A stretch of DNA of 64,000 nt from JBJXGE01 sp046154185 (GTDB lineage Bacteria; Planctomycetota; UBA8108; UBA1146; JAJFFE01): assembly GCA_046154185.1 (NCBI GenBank), contig JBJXGE010000009.1, positions 186,001 through 250,000 on the forward strand. Direction: 5' to 3'. A model generated the notes under the pieces. That model saw only the letters and a list, made by a program, of their open reading frames with translations, was not told where the DNA came from and did not search any database. Numbering within the stretch: position 1 is the first letter of the stretch; every line of letters begins with the position of its first letter. The position numbers and the translations under genes are program-made. Positions 63,646 through 64,000 of this stretch are shown here, in pieces.

Positions 63646-64000
63646 CTATTCCTCCGCCGCATAGAGACTCTCAGCGCCTTTGGCGAGATAAGCCGAGAGC
63701 GCGTAATCGATGAGGCGCCGACAAAGTGCGTTGAACTCGATGCCAGCGGATTCGGCGCACTTGGGCAACAAGCTGTCCGCGGTCATCCCCGGTACCGTCT
63801 GCGTTTCCAAGATCACCGGACCATCCGCCCCCAGGATGATGTCCGTCCGGCTCACGCCGCCGAGTTCAAGATCTTGATGAATGTGGCTCACCATCGACTC
63901 GAGATGTTCGACCAAGTCGGCTTCGAGCGGGGCGGGAACCGTCTCCCGCACTTTCTTGGGATCATATTTCGCTTCGTAGTCGAACAGCCCGCTCTTCGTC
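63646..64000 (-). CDS. D-alanine--D-alanine ligase, 3' part
   Basis: The C-terminal 117 or so residues of an ATP-grasp ligase making the D-Ala-D-Ala end of the peptidoglycan stem. The open frame runs off the right edge of the window. GLFDYEAKYDPKKV at the truncated N-terminal side and ILETQTVPGMTADSLLPKCAESAG are hallmark Ddl segments; the Glu-Thr-Gln after VIL replaces the usual Glu-Xaa-Asn metal triad by a Gln. It precedes the phosphatase and uvrA on the same strand. Confidence 0.85.
   Translation of the reverse strand, partial: TKSGLFDYEAKYDPKKVRETVPAPLEADLVEHLESMVSHIHQDLELGGVSRTDIILGADGPVILETQTVPGMTADSLLPKCAESAGIEFNALCRRLIDYALSAYLAKGAESLYAAEE

Overview
The window is G+C-rich bacterial chromosome, coding on both strands with short gaps and many 4-base stop/start overlaps. 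I see no rRNA or tRNA gene, CRISPR array, insertion sequence or prophage. The gene content points to the PVC superphylum, most likely a planctomycete. The evidence is a PVC-type small basic protein (28704-28928), a secreted protein with two dockerin-like EF-hand pairs (508-1692), a tandem-fused four-ATPase UvrA as in chlamydiae (56876-62770), a kinase/sigma54-activator chimera and a secreted phosphatase-LamG protein. Mla transport genes and a heptose-type nucleotidyltransferase imply an outer membrane. A complete mreB-mreC-mreD-PBP2-rodA set implies a peptidoglycan wall built by MreB. The exact lineage cannot be read from the sequence.

Layout. 1-2166: non-coding DNA with a strong plus-strand terminator, then the dockerin-like protein. 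2167-7218: a protein of about 1,680 residues joining a Ser/Thr kinase, AAA, TPR, GAF, sigma54-AAA+ and Fis domains. 7366-11366 (plus): a FapA-like protein, then a coupled nucleotide-sugar operon (RfaE2-like, gmd, rmd). 11384-18626 (minus): the cell-elongation locus, read from a consensus promoter at 19055-19082 through a coiled-coil membrane protein, an 85-residue membrane protein, mreB, mreC, mreD, PBP2 and rodA. 19227-22167 (plus): ribE, gltX and a PHP phosphoesterase. 22220-23398 (minus): rho, preceded by a leader of about 490 bases with a long stem-loop. 24388-39003 (minus): three complete sets of peptide-type binding protein plus two permeases, none with ATPase genes, interleaved with a YbhN-type membrane protein, a HEAT-like lipoprotein and the small basic protein. 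39336-43833 (plus): a membrane methyltransferase, an amidohydrolase and the phosphatase-LamG protein. 43837-52257: an acyl-CoA synthetase, a DUF885 peptidase, a class IV aminotransferase, rarA, an HDOD protein and an FAD oxidoreductase. 52546-55813 (plus): a lipoprotein and mlaE-mlaF-mlaD. 55831-64000 (minus): a TPR/thioredoxin-like protein, the fused uvrA, an inositol-monophosphatase-family enzyme and the 3' part of ddl.

Much of the window serves the envelope: wall elongation (mre, PBP2, rodA, ddl), surface sugars (RfaE2, gmd, rmd), outer-membrane lipid traffic (mla) and peptide uptake (three transporter sets). The most unusual observations are altered catalytic residues in both enzymatic modules of the kinase/sigma54 chimera, the structured rho leader, the ATPase-less triplicate transporter locus, and two extra membrane proteins at the head of the mre cluster.
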